Of a stretch of DNA of 39,525 nt, positions 23,742 through 31,520 are shown piece after piece. Origin of the DNA: a virus; IMG/VR virus record IMGVR_UViG_3300020733_000034, positions 1 through 39,525 of that record; one strand, 5' to 3'. Every line of letters starts with the position of its first letter. Position 1 is the first letter of the stretch. The position numbers and the translations under genes are program-made. The notes under the pieces were generated by a model. That model ran no database searches. It was not told the origin of the DNA and worked only from the letters and a program-made list of their open reading frames with translations.

Positions 23742-23990
23742 TTATTGAGATGATAAAGTACCTAATTTTTTATATTTGTATTTTGGCATCTTTTTATCTT
23801 TAACAAATGATAGCGCCCAACAATCTTTGGTTGTCCAATACCCTTGAGATTTACAAAAGGTTTTTGCTTCTTCTTCTGATTTGGTATAAGAGTGATATTC
23901 ATACCCAAAGGCATCACGATTTTCCAATGGGTCGATCCAAGCTTTTAAAATTAAGAAAATATCTTCAGTATTATCTAATTTTTTATTCAT
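23742..23990 (-). CDS. Small hypothetical protein (82 aa)
   Basis: 82 residues. The middle, YHSYTKSEEEAKTFCKSQGYWTTKDCWALSFVKDK, has the look of a small alpha/beta module with an E-E-A-x-x-F helix of the sort used in YCII- or SPOR-like repeats. It resembles the neighbour at 23993 in using an EEA helix followed by a Tyr-rich strand (EQEAQEAREKYGY). The two may be paralogues, but I cannot show it. Early-operon gene, function unknown. Confidence 0.65.
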   Translation of the reverse strand: MNKKLDNTEDIFLILKAWIDPLENRDAFGYEYHSYTKSEEEAKTFCKSQGYWTTKDCWALSFVKDKKMPKYKYKKLGTLSSQ

Positions 23991-23992
23991 AA

Positions 23993-24196
23993 TTAAAAGT
24001 ATATTTTATCTATGTAATAGTTATCATTGTTATATCCATATTTTTCTCTGGCTTCTTGAGCTTCTTGTTCAGATTTGTATGGTGCAAGTATTACATTATT
24101 TATCGCACTACCATGTGCTGGTACCTTTTCATACACAGCATATTGTGGATAATTTTCCTGAATAAATGCTTTATAACTTGAATTAACATTGTTCAT
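23993..24196 (-). CDS. Small hypothetical protein (67 aa), first of the early operon
   Basis: 67 residues: AFIQENYPQYAVYEKVPAHGSAINNVILAPYKSEQEAQEAREKYGYNNDNYYID. A strand, a loop, and an E-A helix are visible, giving a compact alpha/beta unit. It begins 5 bases after a Bacteroidota-type promoter (24201-24232), so the transcript would have a very short or absent leader. It is likely the first gene of the run down to about 20.2 kb. Function unknown. Confidence 0.65.
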   Translation of the reverse strand: MNNVNSSYKAFIQENYPQYAVYEKVPAHGSAINNVILAPYKSEQEAQEAREKYGYNNDNYYIDKIYF

Positions 24197-24200
24197 AGAA

Positions 24201-24232
24201 CAAATATACGAAATAATTTTGAATAAAACAAA
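24201..24232 (-). promoter_or_regulatory. Bacteroidota-type promoter for the small-gene operon
   Basis: On the minus strand TTTG (24229-24232), 20 bases, then TATATTTG (24201-24208), only 5 bases before the ATG at 24196. It fits the -33/-7 consensus well. Confidence 0.65.
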
Positions 24233-24507
24233 TTAAATTCCGTAATTAGCTCTTTGAGCATTAAAGTTTTGTGAAATTTCTGTGGCAGATAAGCCTCTGT
24301 TATACATTTGTATTGCACCCATGTAACCTTGATATAGCGCACCACTTCCACTATATCTACCTAATATACCAAACTTGGGTCAACACCTGACCAATAATCT
24401 GTAGTAACAGTTGGGCCATAAGCAATAGTATCGGTACCCAATAAAACATTACCTTTTTTTATTGTACCTGTTAAAGAAGTTGCTGAATATTTTACTGCAT
24501 TACCCAT
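24233..24507 (-). pseudogene. Deleted LamG-type virion protein gene
   Basis: The minus strand carries an ATG at 24507 with MGNAVKYSATSLTGTIKKGN followed by VLLG, matching the N-terminus of the intact gene upstream (ATG at 25550). About 45 codons later the frame runs into a stop. In another frame the C-terminus continues (GRYSGSGALYQGYMGAIQMY; NRGLSATEISQNFNAQRANYGI), again matching that neighbour's end (RILSSTEISQNFNAQRSRFGI). The central about 250 codons, including the LamG domain, are missing. This is a collapsed tandem duplicate. Confidence 0.85.
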
Positions 24508-24511
24508 GTTA

Positions 24512-24520
24512 ATAAATATT
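24512..24520 (-). promoter_or_regulatory. Late-motif copy before the deleted LamG gene
   Basis: AATATTTAT on the minus strand lies 4 bases before the pseudogene ATG, matching the spacing at 25840-25849. Confidence 0.35.
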
Positions 24521-24524
24521 AACT

Positions 24525-25550
24525 TTATATACCAAATCTCGACCTCTGAGCATTGAAATTTTGACTTATTTCTGTTGATGATAATATTCTGTTATATACC
24601 TGACATATTGCTATTCTACCAGGAAAAAAATTGGATGTGCCACCACCAGGGCCTCCAAGTCTTATCAAACCAATACCCAAACTAACACCAGTTGAAGATT
24701 GCTCAACAATTGCTGAATTTGATTGGGTTGTTGTGGTCGACCCATTAAGATAAAATATGGCTGTTTTGGTACTTGTATTCCATGTTACACAAACATAATT
24801 CCAAGTATTTAACGTTAATGCTGTACCTGTATCAACTAAATCTTTATTAGCGTGAGGCCAGAACTGTAATTTATTACTACTGTTTAACCAAAAACCCCAT
24901 CCCCCATAAGCTGATGATCCTCCGCTACCTGTATTATCATATTCTTTATCAATAATTCCAGCAACACCACTTGGTGATGATGTGGGATATATCCATGCAC
25001 ACGCTGTTTTATTGGCAACATCCACACCAAGATTATTTGAACCAAAATTTATATAACTTGAAGCACCATCAAAAGATAAATAACCACCATTACCAGAGTT
25101 CCAAGTTGGTGAATTTGTTAAAGTACCAGAAATATTACCTCCAGAAATATCCCACCAAGAATTACCATTTTGAGGATATGATTGTATAAAACCTGAATCA
25201 ATGTTAAAAACAAGTCCGCTTGTTACAATATTTTCATATAATCTATTTGTCACAAGGATATTTGATTGCGTTTCAAAATAATTTAACGCACCATTAAATG
25301 TTGTTATCCCAGAGCCACCAAGTTGGTTGGCCAAAGTTACAATTTGAGTTGAATCTACATAATATATTCTTGGGGCACCAGAAGTCCCAACAAAATAATA
25401 AATACAATAATTTGAACCTGGATTAACCGCAGTCCAAAAATCTGTTGTACTTGTTGGCCCATACTGAACTTGATTTGCACCAATTGCAACATTATTAGCT
25501 CTTAATGCATTCGAGGGTGTTGTTGTTGAATATTTTATACCATTATCCAT
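24525..25550 (-). CDS. LamG-like (concanavalin fold) virion or fibre protein
   Basis: 341 residues. An N-terminal head of about 115 residues (MDNGIKYSTTTPSNALR; ANQVQYGPTSTTDFW) is followed by a LamG/concanavalin-type jelly-roll. The repeat pattern is that of the phage LamG_3 type: GLVFNIDSGFIQSYPQNG, SPTWNSGNGGYLSFDGASSY, ACAWIYPTSSP, NTWNYVCVTWN and a C-terminal FFPGRIAICQVYNRILSSTE. Such domains bind glycans and often decorate capsids or tail fibres. It is neighboured by a deleted paralogue and by a small conserved gene, forming a virion adhesin locus. A late-type motif lies at 25571-25580. Confidence 0.85.
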   Translation of the reverse strand: MDNGIKYSTTTPSNALRANNVAIGANQVQYGPTSTTDFWTAVNPGSNYCIYYFVGTSGAPRIYYVDSTQIVTLANQLGGSGITTFNGALNYFETQSNILVTNRLYENIVTSGLVFNIDSGFIQSYPQNGNSWWDISGGNISGTLTNSPTWNSGNGGYLSFDGASSYINFGSNNLGVDVANKTACAWIYPTSSPSGVAGIIDKEYDNTGSGGSSAYGGWGFWLNSSNKLQFWPHANKDLVDTGTALTLNTWNYVCVTWNTSTKTAIFYLNGSTTTTQSNSAIVEQSSTGVSLGIGLIRLGGPGGGTSNFFPGRIAICQVYNRILSSTEISQNFNAQRSRFGI

Positions 25551-25570
25551 AAATTATCTTTATCTTATGA

Positions 25571-25580
25571 ATAAATATCC
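25571..25580 (-). promoter_or_regulatory. Putative late promoter motif
   Basis: GGATATTTAT on the minus strand lies 20 bases before the LamG gene ATG. Confidence 0.45.
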
Positions 25581-25589
25581 ATGAAATTA

Positions 25590-25835
25590 TTAAATTACAG
25601 CATTCCAAACTGAGGTACCTAATATAGGTAAAATTTCATCATATGTATATACGCCAACTATTGTTGTCATATCAGATAAAAATCCTGGAACATCACCATC
25701 ATACTTCATCAAAACCAAAGTTCCATCAAGTGATTTTCTTATAGTTTCATGACTGTCCTCAAGAATTTGATTGAAATCAATCTTATCAAGCTCAGAAGCT
25801 GAAAATATTACGAAATTTCTATTACTATAATCCAT
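25590..25835 (-). CDS. Small conserved phage protein by the LamG locus (81 aa)
   Basis: 81 residues: MDYSNRNFVIFSASELDKID, FNQILEDSHETIRKSLDGT, LVLMKYDGDVPGFL and TYDEILPILGTSVWN. From memory, proteins with this order (VIF-x-x-SEL-x-x-IDFN, then ET-R-SLDGT, W/YDGE-P) are very common in environmental T4-like phages, often beside fibre or LamG genes. Their function is not established; a tail-fibre assembly or virion role is inferred from position. A late-type motif (25840-25849) precedes it by only 4 bases. Confidence 0.8.
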   Translation of the reverse strand: MDYSNRNFVIFSASELDKIDFNQILEDSHETIRKSLDGTLVLMKYDGDVPGFLSDMTTIVGVYTYDEILPILGTSVWNAVI

Positions 25836-25839
25836 ATGT

Positions 25840-25849
25840 ATAAATATCC
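25840..25849 (-). promoter_or_regulatory. Putative late promoter motif
   Basis: GGATATTTAT on the minus strand, 4 bases before the ATG at 25835. Confidence 0.4.
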
Positions 25850-25852
25850 GTA

Positions 25853-26026
25853 TTATTGGGTTAATTTATCCAATTCGGATGACAAATCCCTCAATTCCTT
25901 TTCAATTTTTGCTTTTTCCAATAAAAGACGATTAAGTTCCTCTTTATCATGTTTACTCAAACCGTCCTCATGTTCAAGGATATTATCAATCTGTTGGGTA
26001 ATTTTTTTTAAAATATCTTTAATCAT
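25853..26026 (-). CDS. Small coiled-coil protein (57 aa)
   Basis: ATG at 26026 opens 57 codons: MIKDILKKITQQIDNILEHE, DGLSKHDKEELNRLLLEKAK, IEKELRDLSSELDKLTQ. A heptad pattern of Leu/Ile and Lys/Glu runs through the whole protein. It abuts the HAD gene (one base apart) and fills an otherwise empty gap, which supports expression. No relative is recognised; it may be a small regulator or binding partner. Confidence 0.6.
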   Translation of the reverse strand: MIKDILKKITQQIDNILEHEDGLSKHDKEELNRLLLEKAKIEKELRDLSSELDKLTQ

Positions 26027-26027
26027 A

Positions 26028-26507
26028 TTAAATATTATTTAATGTTTTGATTATTTTATTTTTGATACCATCTTGTTTTATACCGTCATTATCTTTCGAA
26101 CAAATTACAAAATGGTCGGTTAACCATGTCTTCATATCAAGGTCGTCAATTGCTACCCATGGTTCATTAATATTATGCACATTTAACCACTGATTGATTT
26201 CTTGTGCACGATTAAATTCGAGGGTAGTTGCAACACTATTATTGAATGTACCTGTGAAACCTATCGGTTGTTTAATCACACCTTGCCAAGAGTACATTTC
26301 CCTCATCATAGGTAAAGATAAATCGTATTTCCAATCAGAAGATACAACTATTTCAGCATCAGGTACTTCTATTAAAATTTCATTTAATATTTGTACACAA
26401 CCCTTATCAAAATAATCAACATCATATTTGTTTGGTCTTTTCGCTCTTGAACCCCATTGCGGTTGAAGACACATCACGCCATCATGATCAAGAAATATTA
26501 GTTTCAT
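26028..26507 (-). CDS. HAD-family hydrolase or phosphatase
   Basis: 159 residues with HAD motif I FLDHDGVM (Asp7, Asp9), motif II VVSSDWK (Ser-Ser-Asp) and motif IV WVAIDDLD. There is no large cap domain, placing it among small cap-less HAD proteins. Forms similar to this are known as the HAD domain of RNA-repair (Swiss army knife) proteins and as free phage 5'-nucleotidases or phosphatases. A nucleotide or end-repair role is plausible. It overlaps the upstream KTSC gene by 4 bases, so the two are probably co-expressed from the divergent early promoter at 26768. Confidence 0.85.
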   Translation of the reverse strand: MKLIFLDHDGVMCLQPQWGSRAKRPNKYDVDYFDKGCVQILNEILIEVPDAEIVVSSDWKYDLSLPMMREMYSWQGVIKQPIGFTGTFNNSVATTLEFNRAQEINQWLNVHNINEPWVAIDDLDMKTWLTDHFVICSKDNDGIKQDGIKNKIIKTLNNI

Positions 26508-26743
26508 TTTTTTCTAAATGTAAATTTTTTATTTATATTTTTGTTAAAGTGTTTACCCTGGCTTTCTGCCATGTCAAACTCCGTAAATGTTTTATGGTCT
26601 ACATTATCATATTCATAAGTTGAACCATTACTAAACGTAATTTCGAGTAATTTAGACTCAATATCATATTGAGCTTTATGAATATTTGAAGAGTCATATT
26701 CACATAAGATTTTAGTACCTAAGATAGCTTTTGATTTATTCAT
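26504..26743 (-). CDS. KTSC domain protein (79 aa)
   Basis: 79 residues matching the KTSC pattern: YDSSNIHKAQYDIESKLLEITFSNGSTYEYDNVDHKTFTEF, then MAESQGKHFNKNINKKF. The domain is short, probably beta-rich, and found alone or fused in bacterial and phage proteins. Its role is unclear. First gene of the minus-strand side of the divergent promoter region; the HAD gene follows with a 4-base overlap. Confidence 0.85.
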   Translation of the reverse strand: MNKSKAILGTKILCEYDSSNIHKAQYDIESKLLEITFSNGSTYEYDNVDHKTFTEFDMAESQGKHFNKNINKKFTFRKK

Positions 26744-26767
26744 AACAATATTTATTTTATATTATTA

Positions 26768-26799
26768 CAAATATACTAAAAAAAGCGGATAAAAACAAT
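26768..26799 (-). promoter_or_regulatory. Divergent promoter, minus side (KTSC/HAD)
   Basis: TATATTTG on the minus strand (26768-26775) is preceded after 20 bases by ATTG (26796-26799), an imperfect -33. It faces away from the clpC promoter. Confidence 0.5.
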
Positions 26800-26814
26800 T
26801 TTTGATAAAAACAT

Positions 26815-26845
26815 TTTGTTGTTTCGGAAATTATTATTACATTTG
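26815..26845 (+). promoter_or_regulatory. Bacteroidota-type promoter for clpC-N
   Basis: TTTG (26815-26818), 19 bases, then TACATTTG (26838-26845). The ATG lies 18 bases after the -7 element. It is nearly the same as the helicase promoter at 34692. Confidence 0.7.
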
Positions 26846-26863
26846 TATAAAATCAAATTATAG

Positions 26864-27640
26864 ATGCAAGAAAAAATGAGCAACGAGCTGAGGATAGCTT
26901 TTCAAAAGGGTTATAAATCAGCAATAATTTTAAATGATAGTCTAATTAGAATTGAACACGTTCTGTACGGTATACTCACTACAAACAATATCATCAGTGA
27001 AATAATTAGTAAAAAACTTGAGGATTTTGATGTTTTCATAAATGACATTGAAGATCATAACAGAAGTATATCGGAAGATATTGACCCAGAATTAAGGACA
27101 GAAAAAGTTCTTAATTTCGAAGATTCTCTTAAGGTATTGGTAAAAAAATGTGCCCAAAAATCTAATGATGCAATTACAGTCAACACATTTTTTATGAGTT
27201 GTTTTGATCTCGATAATCAAATCATCAAAATAATGAACGAATACGGTATAACAAAATCATTTATGCAAAGAAGACTTAAACAACTAACACCAACTGCCTC
27301 TACATTCCCACTCGATGAAAACTTCGAAAAGAGATATGATGGCAATAATTCAAATAGACAAAAATCTAAAACCCCAGTTTTGGATAACTTCAGTCGTGAT
27401 TTAACCATTCTTGCAACTGAGGGTAAACTCGATCCTGTAATTGGTAGAGAAGCTGAAGTTGAACGTGTTGCCCAAATCCTCACCAGACGCAAAAAGAACA
27501 ACCCAGTTCTTATTGGTGATCCAGGTGTTGGTAAATGCTATATTAAAGAAACTAATATATGTTTACGAAATGACCTAACTGGTGAAATTTTTAGTATATC
27601 AGTCAATGATTTTTTAACATCGCTTACCGATGCCAAGTAA
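26864..27640 (+). CDS. clpC: ClpC-like ATPase, N-terminal part fused to a split-intein N fragment
   Basis: 258 residues. Residues 1-224 are the ClpC start: a Clp N-domain ([26 protein letters not shown]), a linker, and the first AAA domain up to the P-loop ([33 protein letters not shown]). From Cys225 (base 27536) the sequence is a 34-residue intein N fragment ([19 protein letters not shown]), then a stop. The rest of ClpC is encoded at 29171 after an endonuclease gene. Trans-splicing would rebuild the P-loop GDPGVGKT exactly. Spliced length is about 820 residues, as in ClpC. It uses the early-type promoter at 26815. Confidence 0.95.
   Translation: MQEKMSNELRIAFQKGYKSAIILNDSLIRIEHVLYGILTTNNIISEIISKKLEDFDVFINDIEDHNRSISEDIDPELRTEKVLNFEDSLKVLVKKCAQKSNDAITVNTFFMSCFDLDNQIIKIMNEYGITKSFMQRRLKQLTPTASTFPLDENFEKRYDGNNSNRQKSKTPVLDNFSRDLTILATEGKLDPVIGREAEVERVAQILTRRKKNNPVLIGDPGVGKCYIKETNICLRNDLTGEIFSISVNDFLTSLTDAK
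27536..27637 (+). mobile_element. Split intein N fragment (ClpC IntN, 34 aa)
   Basis: Cys1 follows directly on Walker A Lys224. The 34 residues align gap-free with TerL IntN (shared Cys1, Ile3, Thr6, Arg11, Asn12, Thr15, Gly16, Ile18, Ile21, Asp25), so the two are related. The stop comes at the same place in the Hint fold. Confidence 0.92.
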
Positions 27641-27680
27641 TCTTTTTTTTAAATAATTGATTTACTTTCTTAATTTTTAT

Positions 27681-27689
27681 ACTATTTAT
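27681..27689 (+). promoter_or_regulatory. Late promoter-like motif before the ClpC endonuclease
   Basis: ACTATTTAT lies 6 bases before the endonuclease ATG at 27696, the same placement as in the TerL locus (2960-2969). Confidence 0.45.
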
Positions 27690-27695
27690 TGTGGT

Positions 27696-29150
27696 ATGAG
27701 AATTGTAACAAAAAAAGAAAGTTTTGATTTTAAAGAATATTTTAAAACTGTTAATGATTTAAAAACATTTATCAAAGAAAATAATGAATTTGTAAATGTT
27801 GAAGGTATTGGTGAAAAGATAGGTAAATTATATGATGATTTATCCGAATTAGATATTTCTTTAAAATCATCGGTTTTACCTGAAAGATTAATTTATTATC
27901 TTGGTTTTAAGAATAGGTCAGCATTTAAGTTGGATTTTTGGTTGGAGCGTGGTAATACTATAACCGAATTTAATACTTGGTTATTAAAAAGGAGAAATAT
28001 TGAACCAGTTAAATCTTTGGAATGTGGTAACGTAAATAAATTCGAATACGGTGAGTTTAAATTTACGTTTGATGGTAGACCAGTTTGTAATTTATGTAAA
28101 TCCGATTTAACATTTGATGTTTTAACCGATAGGTATGTGATAAAAAATTGTCAAAATGATGGTTGTCCAACACACAAAAATCAAGATCAATACTTCATAA
28201 GGCAACTGGCTTATTTGCCTATTGATATTTTTAAAAATAAAAATAAGAGAACTAACATAGAATCGAGGATTCATCCTTATTTTTGGTTGTTGTCTGGTTT
28301 AACTTATGATGAGTCGTTGAAAAAATGTGAAGAGATAAAAACCACACTTAAAAATAAAATAAAGGGGTCAGATGAATATTATAAGATTTTATTTGGTTTG
28401 ACTGATGAAATGGCTTTAGATAGGGCTTTAGCACCAACTCAAATTAGGTTTTGGGTTAATAGGGGTTTTTCGGAGGAGGATGCTAAGATCAAAGTGTCTG
28501 AAAACCAAAAGAATGCGGCTAAATCTGTTGATTTTGAGAAACGGTTATTACCATCAAATATTGAGTATTGGATTAAAAGGGGTTTAACGGAAGATGACGC
28601 TAAGGTTGAAGTATCTAATCATCAGAGGACGTTTACACTTCAAAAATGTATTGATAAACATGGTGAAGGAACTGGTAACCTTATCTATACTAAACGACAA
28701 GTTAAGTGGCAAACTTCATTAATTGAAAATGGGAATTTAAAATGTGGGTTTTCAAGAATATCACAAGAATTATTTTATCGACTATTAGACGAATATTCAT
28801 TTAAAGAAAAAATTGACGTTTTTTTTGCTACAAAAAATAAAGAATATTTTATATCTTTAAAGGGTGGTGAATTTTATCAATATGATTTTGTTGATAGGAA
28901 TAAAATGAAAATTATCGAATTTAACGGTGACTGTTATCATGCAAACCCAATTAAATATAATGAAAATGATAAGCCCAATCCGTTTAGACAAAACCTAACA
29001 GCATCAGATATATGGGCTAAAGATAAAAGAAAAACGGAAGTTGCTATTGAAAACGGTTTTCAGCTCTTAACAATATGGGAATCGGAGTATAAAAAGAATA
29101 AAGAGTTAACAATAAAAAAATGTTTGGATTTTTTGGAAATCCGAGAATAA
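27696..29150 (+). CDS. Vsr-like (EDxHD) homing endonuclease between the clpC halves
   Basis: 484 residues. The start chosen is ATG 27696, because the longer frame begins at a TTG and runs through the late motif. A zinc-finger-like CNLCKSDL then CQNDGCPTH occurs around residues 130-165. Three related segments follow that end in a Glu/Asp-Ala helix: HPYFWLLSGLTYDESLKKC, APTQIRFWVNRGFSEEDAK and LPSNIEYWIKRGLTEDDAKV. They are probably tandem DNA-contact modules. The C-terminal nuclease core has FNGD and H: KIIEFNGDCYHANP (E408, D412, H415), then IWAKDKRKTEVAIENGFQLL. It is homologous to the nuclease inside terL over this core. The role is to cut uninterrupted clpC alleles. Confidence 0.88.
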   Translation: MRIVTKKESFDFKEYFKTVNDLKTFIKENNEFVNVEGIGEKIGKLYDDLSELDISLKSSVLPERLIYYLGFKNRSAFKLDFWLERGNTITEFNTWLLKRRNIEPVKSLECGNVNKFEYGEFKFTFDGRPVCNLCKSDLTFDVLTDRYVIKNCQNDGCPTHKNQDQYFIRQLAYLPIDIFKNKNKRTNIESRIHPYFWLLSGLTYDESLKKCEEIKTTLKNKIKGSDEYYKILFGLTDEMALDRALAPTQIRFWVNRGFSEEDAKIKVSENQKNAAKSVDFEKRLLPSNIEYWIKRGLTEDDAKVEVSNHQRTFTLQKCIDKHGEGTGNLIYTKRQVKWQTSLIENGNLKCGFSRISQELFYRLLDEYSFKEKIDVFFATKNKEYFISLKGGEFYQYDFVDRNKMKIIEFNGDCYHANPIKYNENDKPNPFRQNLTASDIWAKDKRKTEVAIENGFQLLTIWESEYKKNKELTIKKCLDFLEIRE

Positions 29151-29163
29151 ATAACTAAATTTG
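29132..29163 (+). promoter_or_regulatory. Bacteroidota-type promoter for the clpC C half
   Basis: TTTG (29132-29135), 20 bases, TAAATTTG (29156-29163), inside the end of the endonuclease gene and just before the ATG at 29171. The predicted start falls at about 29170, so the mRNA may be leaderless or use ATG 29177. Confidence 0.6.
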
Positions 29164-29170
29164 CAAAAAA

Positions 29171-29650
29171 ATGACAATGAATTACTACGAATTTTATGAA
29201 CAAGAGTCGTTGGCTCAGTTAGATAAGGATTACCCAAATGAAGAAGGGCATAAAAAATTCACCAAAACTTGGAATATCGAAAATTTTAGTGTTTTAACGG
29301 ACAATGGATTTCAAAAAATTGATAAACTACATGAAACAATATCGTACAATGTTTATCATTTAATATTGGATAATGGATTTGAACTTAAATGCGCTGATAA
29401 CCATATTGTTATGTTACCTCGTATGGTTAACATGGTAAGACAACTCGATAATATGAGTGAATCGACAGAACCTATTGAATGTTATGTTAAAAATTTGAAA
29501 CCAGGTGACTTAGTTCATACTAATGATGATATTGGTTGTGCCTCTGTTGTATCCGTAACCAATCTTGGATATCAAGAGAATATGTATGATTTGCAATTAT
29601 CAGACGATTCTAACCACAGATATTACACTAATGGTATATTGAGCCATAAT
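29171..29650 (+). mobile_element. Split intein C fragment (ClpC IntC, 160 aa)
   Basis: Contains [28 protein letters not shown] and the terminal [10 protein letters not shown], homologous to TerL IntC (VLTPNGF, NHIF, YTNNILSHN). About 35 residues precede the conserved part and have no counterpart in TerL IntC. An extra loop ([15 protein letters not shown]) lies mid-domain. Confidence 0.92.
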
Positions 29651-31441
29651 ACAGCTATCGTTGAAGGATTGGCCATTAAAATAGCAAATAACGATTGTCC
29701 CAGAACATTGCAAGGTAAGCGTCTTGTTACGCTCGACCTAACCTCAATGGTTGCTGGTACAAAATATCGTGGCCAGTTTGAAGAACGCATAAAAGCGTTA
29801 CTTGATGAAGTTCGTGATAACGATCAGGTTATATTATTCATTGATGAACTACACACAATGGTTGGTGCTGGCAATTCATCTGGTTCCCTTGATGCTGCAA
29901 ATGTATTCAAACCAGCTCTTGCTCGTGGTGAAATACAATGCATTGGTGCAACAACTCTTGACGAATATCGTGAACACATTGAAAAAGATGGTGCACTTGA
30001 TAGAAGATTTCAGAAAGTAATGGTTAACCCACCATCAATTACTGAAACCAGAGATATTTTAATGAACATAAAAAACAAGTATGAGGACTATCATAAAGTA
30101 ACTTATACTGAAGATGCTGTTGATGAAATTGTAAGACTTGCTGATAGGTATATTACCAATCGTGAATTTCCAGACAAAGCTATTGATATACTTGATGAAG
30201 CTGGCTCACGCACACACATTAATATAAAACCACCTCAAATCATTAAAGATCTACAAGACGAGATTAATGAAATTAAAGTTGAGAAACAAAATGTTGTTAA
30301 AACACAAAATTTTGAAAAAGCAGCAGACCTTAGAGATAAGGAAAAGAAACTATTAACACAACTTGATAAAGAATCTGGTATTTGGAAAAAAAGTCTTGAA
30401 ATAGATAGAGTTGTTATCGATGAAAACATGATAGCTGATGTTGTATCATCAATGACTGGTATACCTGTAAGTAGGGTTTCACAAAACGAAATTCAAAGAT
30501 TACTTCAAATAGACACTGAATTAAAAGATTCTGTGATAGGTCAAGATGAAGCAATTCAAAAAGTTGCTTCAGCTATCAGACGTAATAGAACTGGTATAAG
30601 CAGAAAAAGTAGACCAATTGGTTCTTTCATGTTTATAGGCCCTTCAGGTGTTGGTAAAACGGAACTTGCCAAAACTCTCGCTGAAAAAATCTTCGGAACA
30701 CAAGATGCTTTAATCAGATTTGATATGTCTGAATTCGGTGAGAAATTTAATGTAAGTAAACTTATAGGTTCACCTCCAGGATATGTTGGTTATGAAGAAG
30801 GCGGCCAACTTACAGAAAAAATTAAGAATAAACCCTATTCATTAATATTGTTCGATGAAATCGAGAAAGCGCACCCAGATGTTTTTAATATCCTACTCCA
30901 ATTACTGGATGAAGGTCATCTTTCAGATTCATCAGGTAGAAAAATAAACTTTAAAAATACCATCGTCATTATGACATCTAATATCGGTATTAGAGAAGTT
31001 CAAGATTTCGGAACCAAAATTGGTTTTAGCGCCGATGGTTCAGAAGATGATTTGAAAAACGCAAATTATATCATAGAAAAAGCTTTGAAAAAGCAATTCA
31101 AACCAGAGTTTTTAAATAGGTTAGATGATATAATTTACTTTAATTATCTTAAAGATGAAAGTATATTAAAAATTATCGATATACAATTAAACGATCTTGA
31201 AGAGAGATTACTCGAATCTTGTTATACACTTGAAATTGGTAAAAACGTTAAAGAATACGTATTAAAACAAGGTTATGACAAAAATTACGGAGCCAGAGAA
31301 ATTCAACGAACAGTTCAAAAATACCTCGAAGATCCTATTTCCGAGGAATTGTTAAAAGAACATATGCCTAAATTTGCACATATTACCGTTGGTTACGATA
31401 AGAAAAATGATAAGCTAAATATCAAAATAACCACTACTTAA
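29171..31441 (+). CDS. clpC: ClpC-like ATPase, C-terminal part preceded by a split-intein C fragment
   Basis: 756 residues. Residues 1-160 are intein C fragment ending [10 protein letters not shown]. Thr161 (base 29651) starts the C-extein [13 protein letters not shown], completing the D1 P-loop. D1 continues ([45 protein letters not shown]). A coiled-coil middle domain contains a UVR-like segment ([15 protein letters not shown]), the ClpC hallmark. D2 has its own P-loop [16 protein letters not shown] and Walker [14 protein letters not shown]. The C-terminal domain ends with [20 protein letters not shown]. There is no ClpP partner in the window, so unfolding for a host protease or free chaperone action are both possible. 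It has its own early-type promoter. Confidence 0.95.
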   Translation: MTMNYYEFYEQESLAQLDKDYPNEEGHKKFTKTWNIENFSVLTDNGFQKIDKLHETISYNVYHLILDNGFELKCADNHIVMLPRMVNMVRQLDNMSESTEPIECYVKNLKPGDLVHTNDDIGCASVVSVTNLGYQENMYDLQLSDDSNHRYYTNGILSHNTAIVEGLAIKIANNDCPRTLQGKRLVTLDLTSMVAGTKYRGQFEERIKALLDEVRDNDQVILFIDELHTMVGAGNSSGSLDAANVFKPALARGEIQCIGATTLDEYREHIEKDGALDRRFQKVMVNPPSITETRDILMNIKNKYEDYHKVTYTEDAVDEIVRLADRYITNREFPDKAIDILDEAGSRTHINIKPPQIIKDLQDEINEIKVEKQNVVKTQNFEKAADLRDKEKKLLTQLDKESGIWKKSLEIDRVVIDENMIADVVSSMTGIPVSRVSQNEIQRLLQIDTELKDSVIGQDEAIQKVASAIRRNRTGISRKSRPIGSFMFIGPSGVGKTELAKTLAEKIFGTQDALIRFDMSEFGEKFNVSKLIGSPPGYVGYEEGGQLTEKIKNKPYSLILFDEIEKAHPDVFNILLQLLDEGHLSDSSGRKINFKNTIVIMTSNIGIREVQDFGTKIGFSADGSEDDLKNANYIIEKALKKQFKPEFLNRLDDIIYFNYLKDESILKIIDIQLNDLEERLLESCYTLEIGKNVKEYVLKQGYDKNYGAREIQRTVQKYLEDPISEELLKEHMPKFAHITVGYDKKNDKLNIKITTT

Positions 31442-31473
31442 TTTGGATATTTACACACTATTTAGTATATTTG
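31442..31473 (+). promoter_or_regulatory. Bacteroidota-type promoter for the lysis/peptidase genes
   Basis: TTTG (31442-31445), 20 bases, TATATTTG (31466-31473), directly after the clpC stop. The predicted start lies within the hairpin at 31476-31493. Confidence 0.6.
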
Positions 31474-31475
31474 TG

Positions 31476-31493
31476 CCACTTAGCAATAAGTGG
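31476..31493 (+). terminator. Hairpin, probable clpC terminator overlapping the next promoter
   Basis: CCACTT and AAGTGG pair around AGCAAT, followed by a T-rich tract (TATATTTATTTTT). Transcripts starting at the promoter just upstream would begin inside the left arm and so would not form it. Confidence 0.5.
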
Positions 31494-31520
31494 TATATTT
31501 ATTTTTAAAAACTATAACAT

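Noticed and set aside
27657-27695. TTG start for the ClpC endonuclease
   Set aside because: The extension runs through the late promoter-like motif; ATG 27696 is preceded by it at the same spacing as in the TerL locus.
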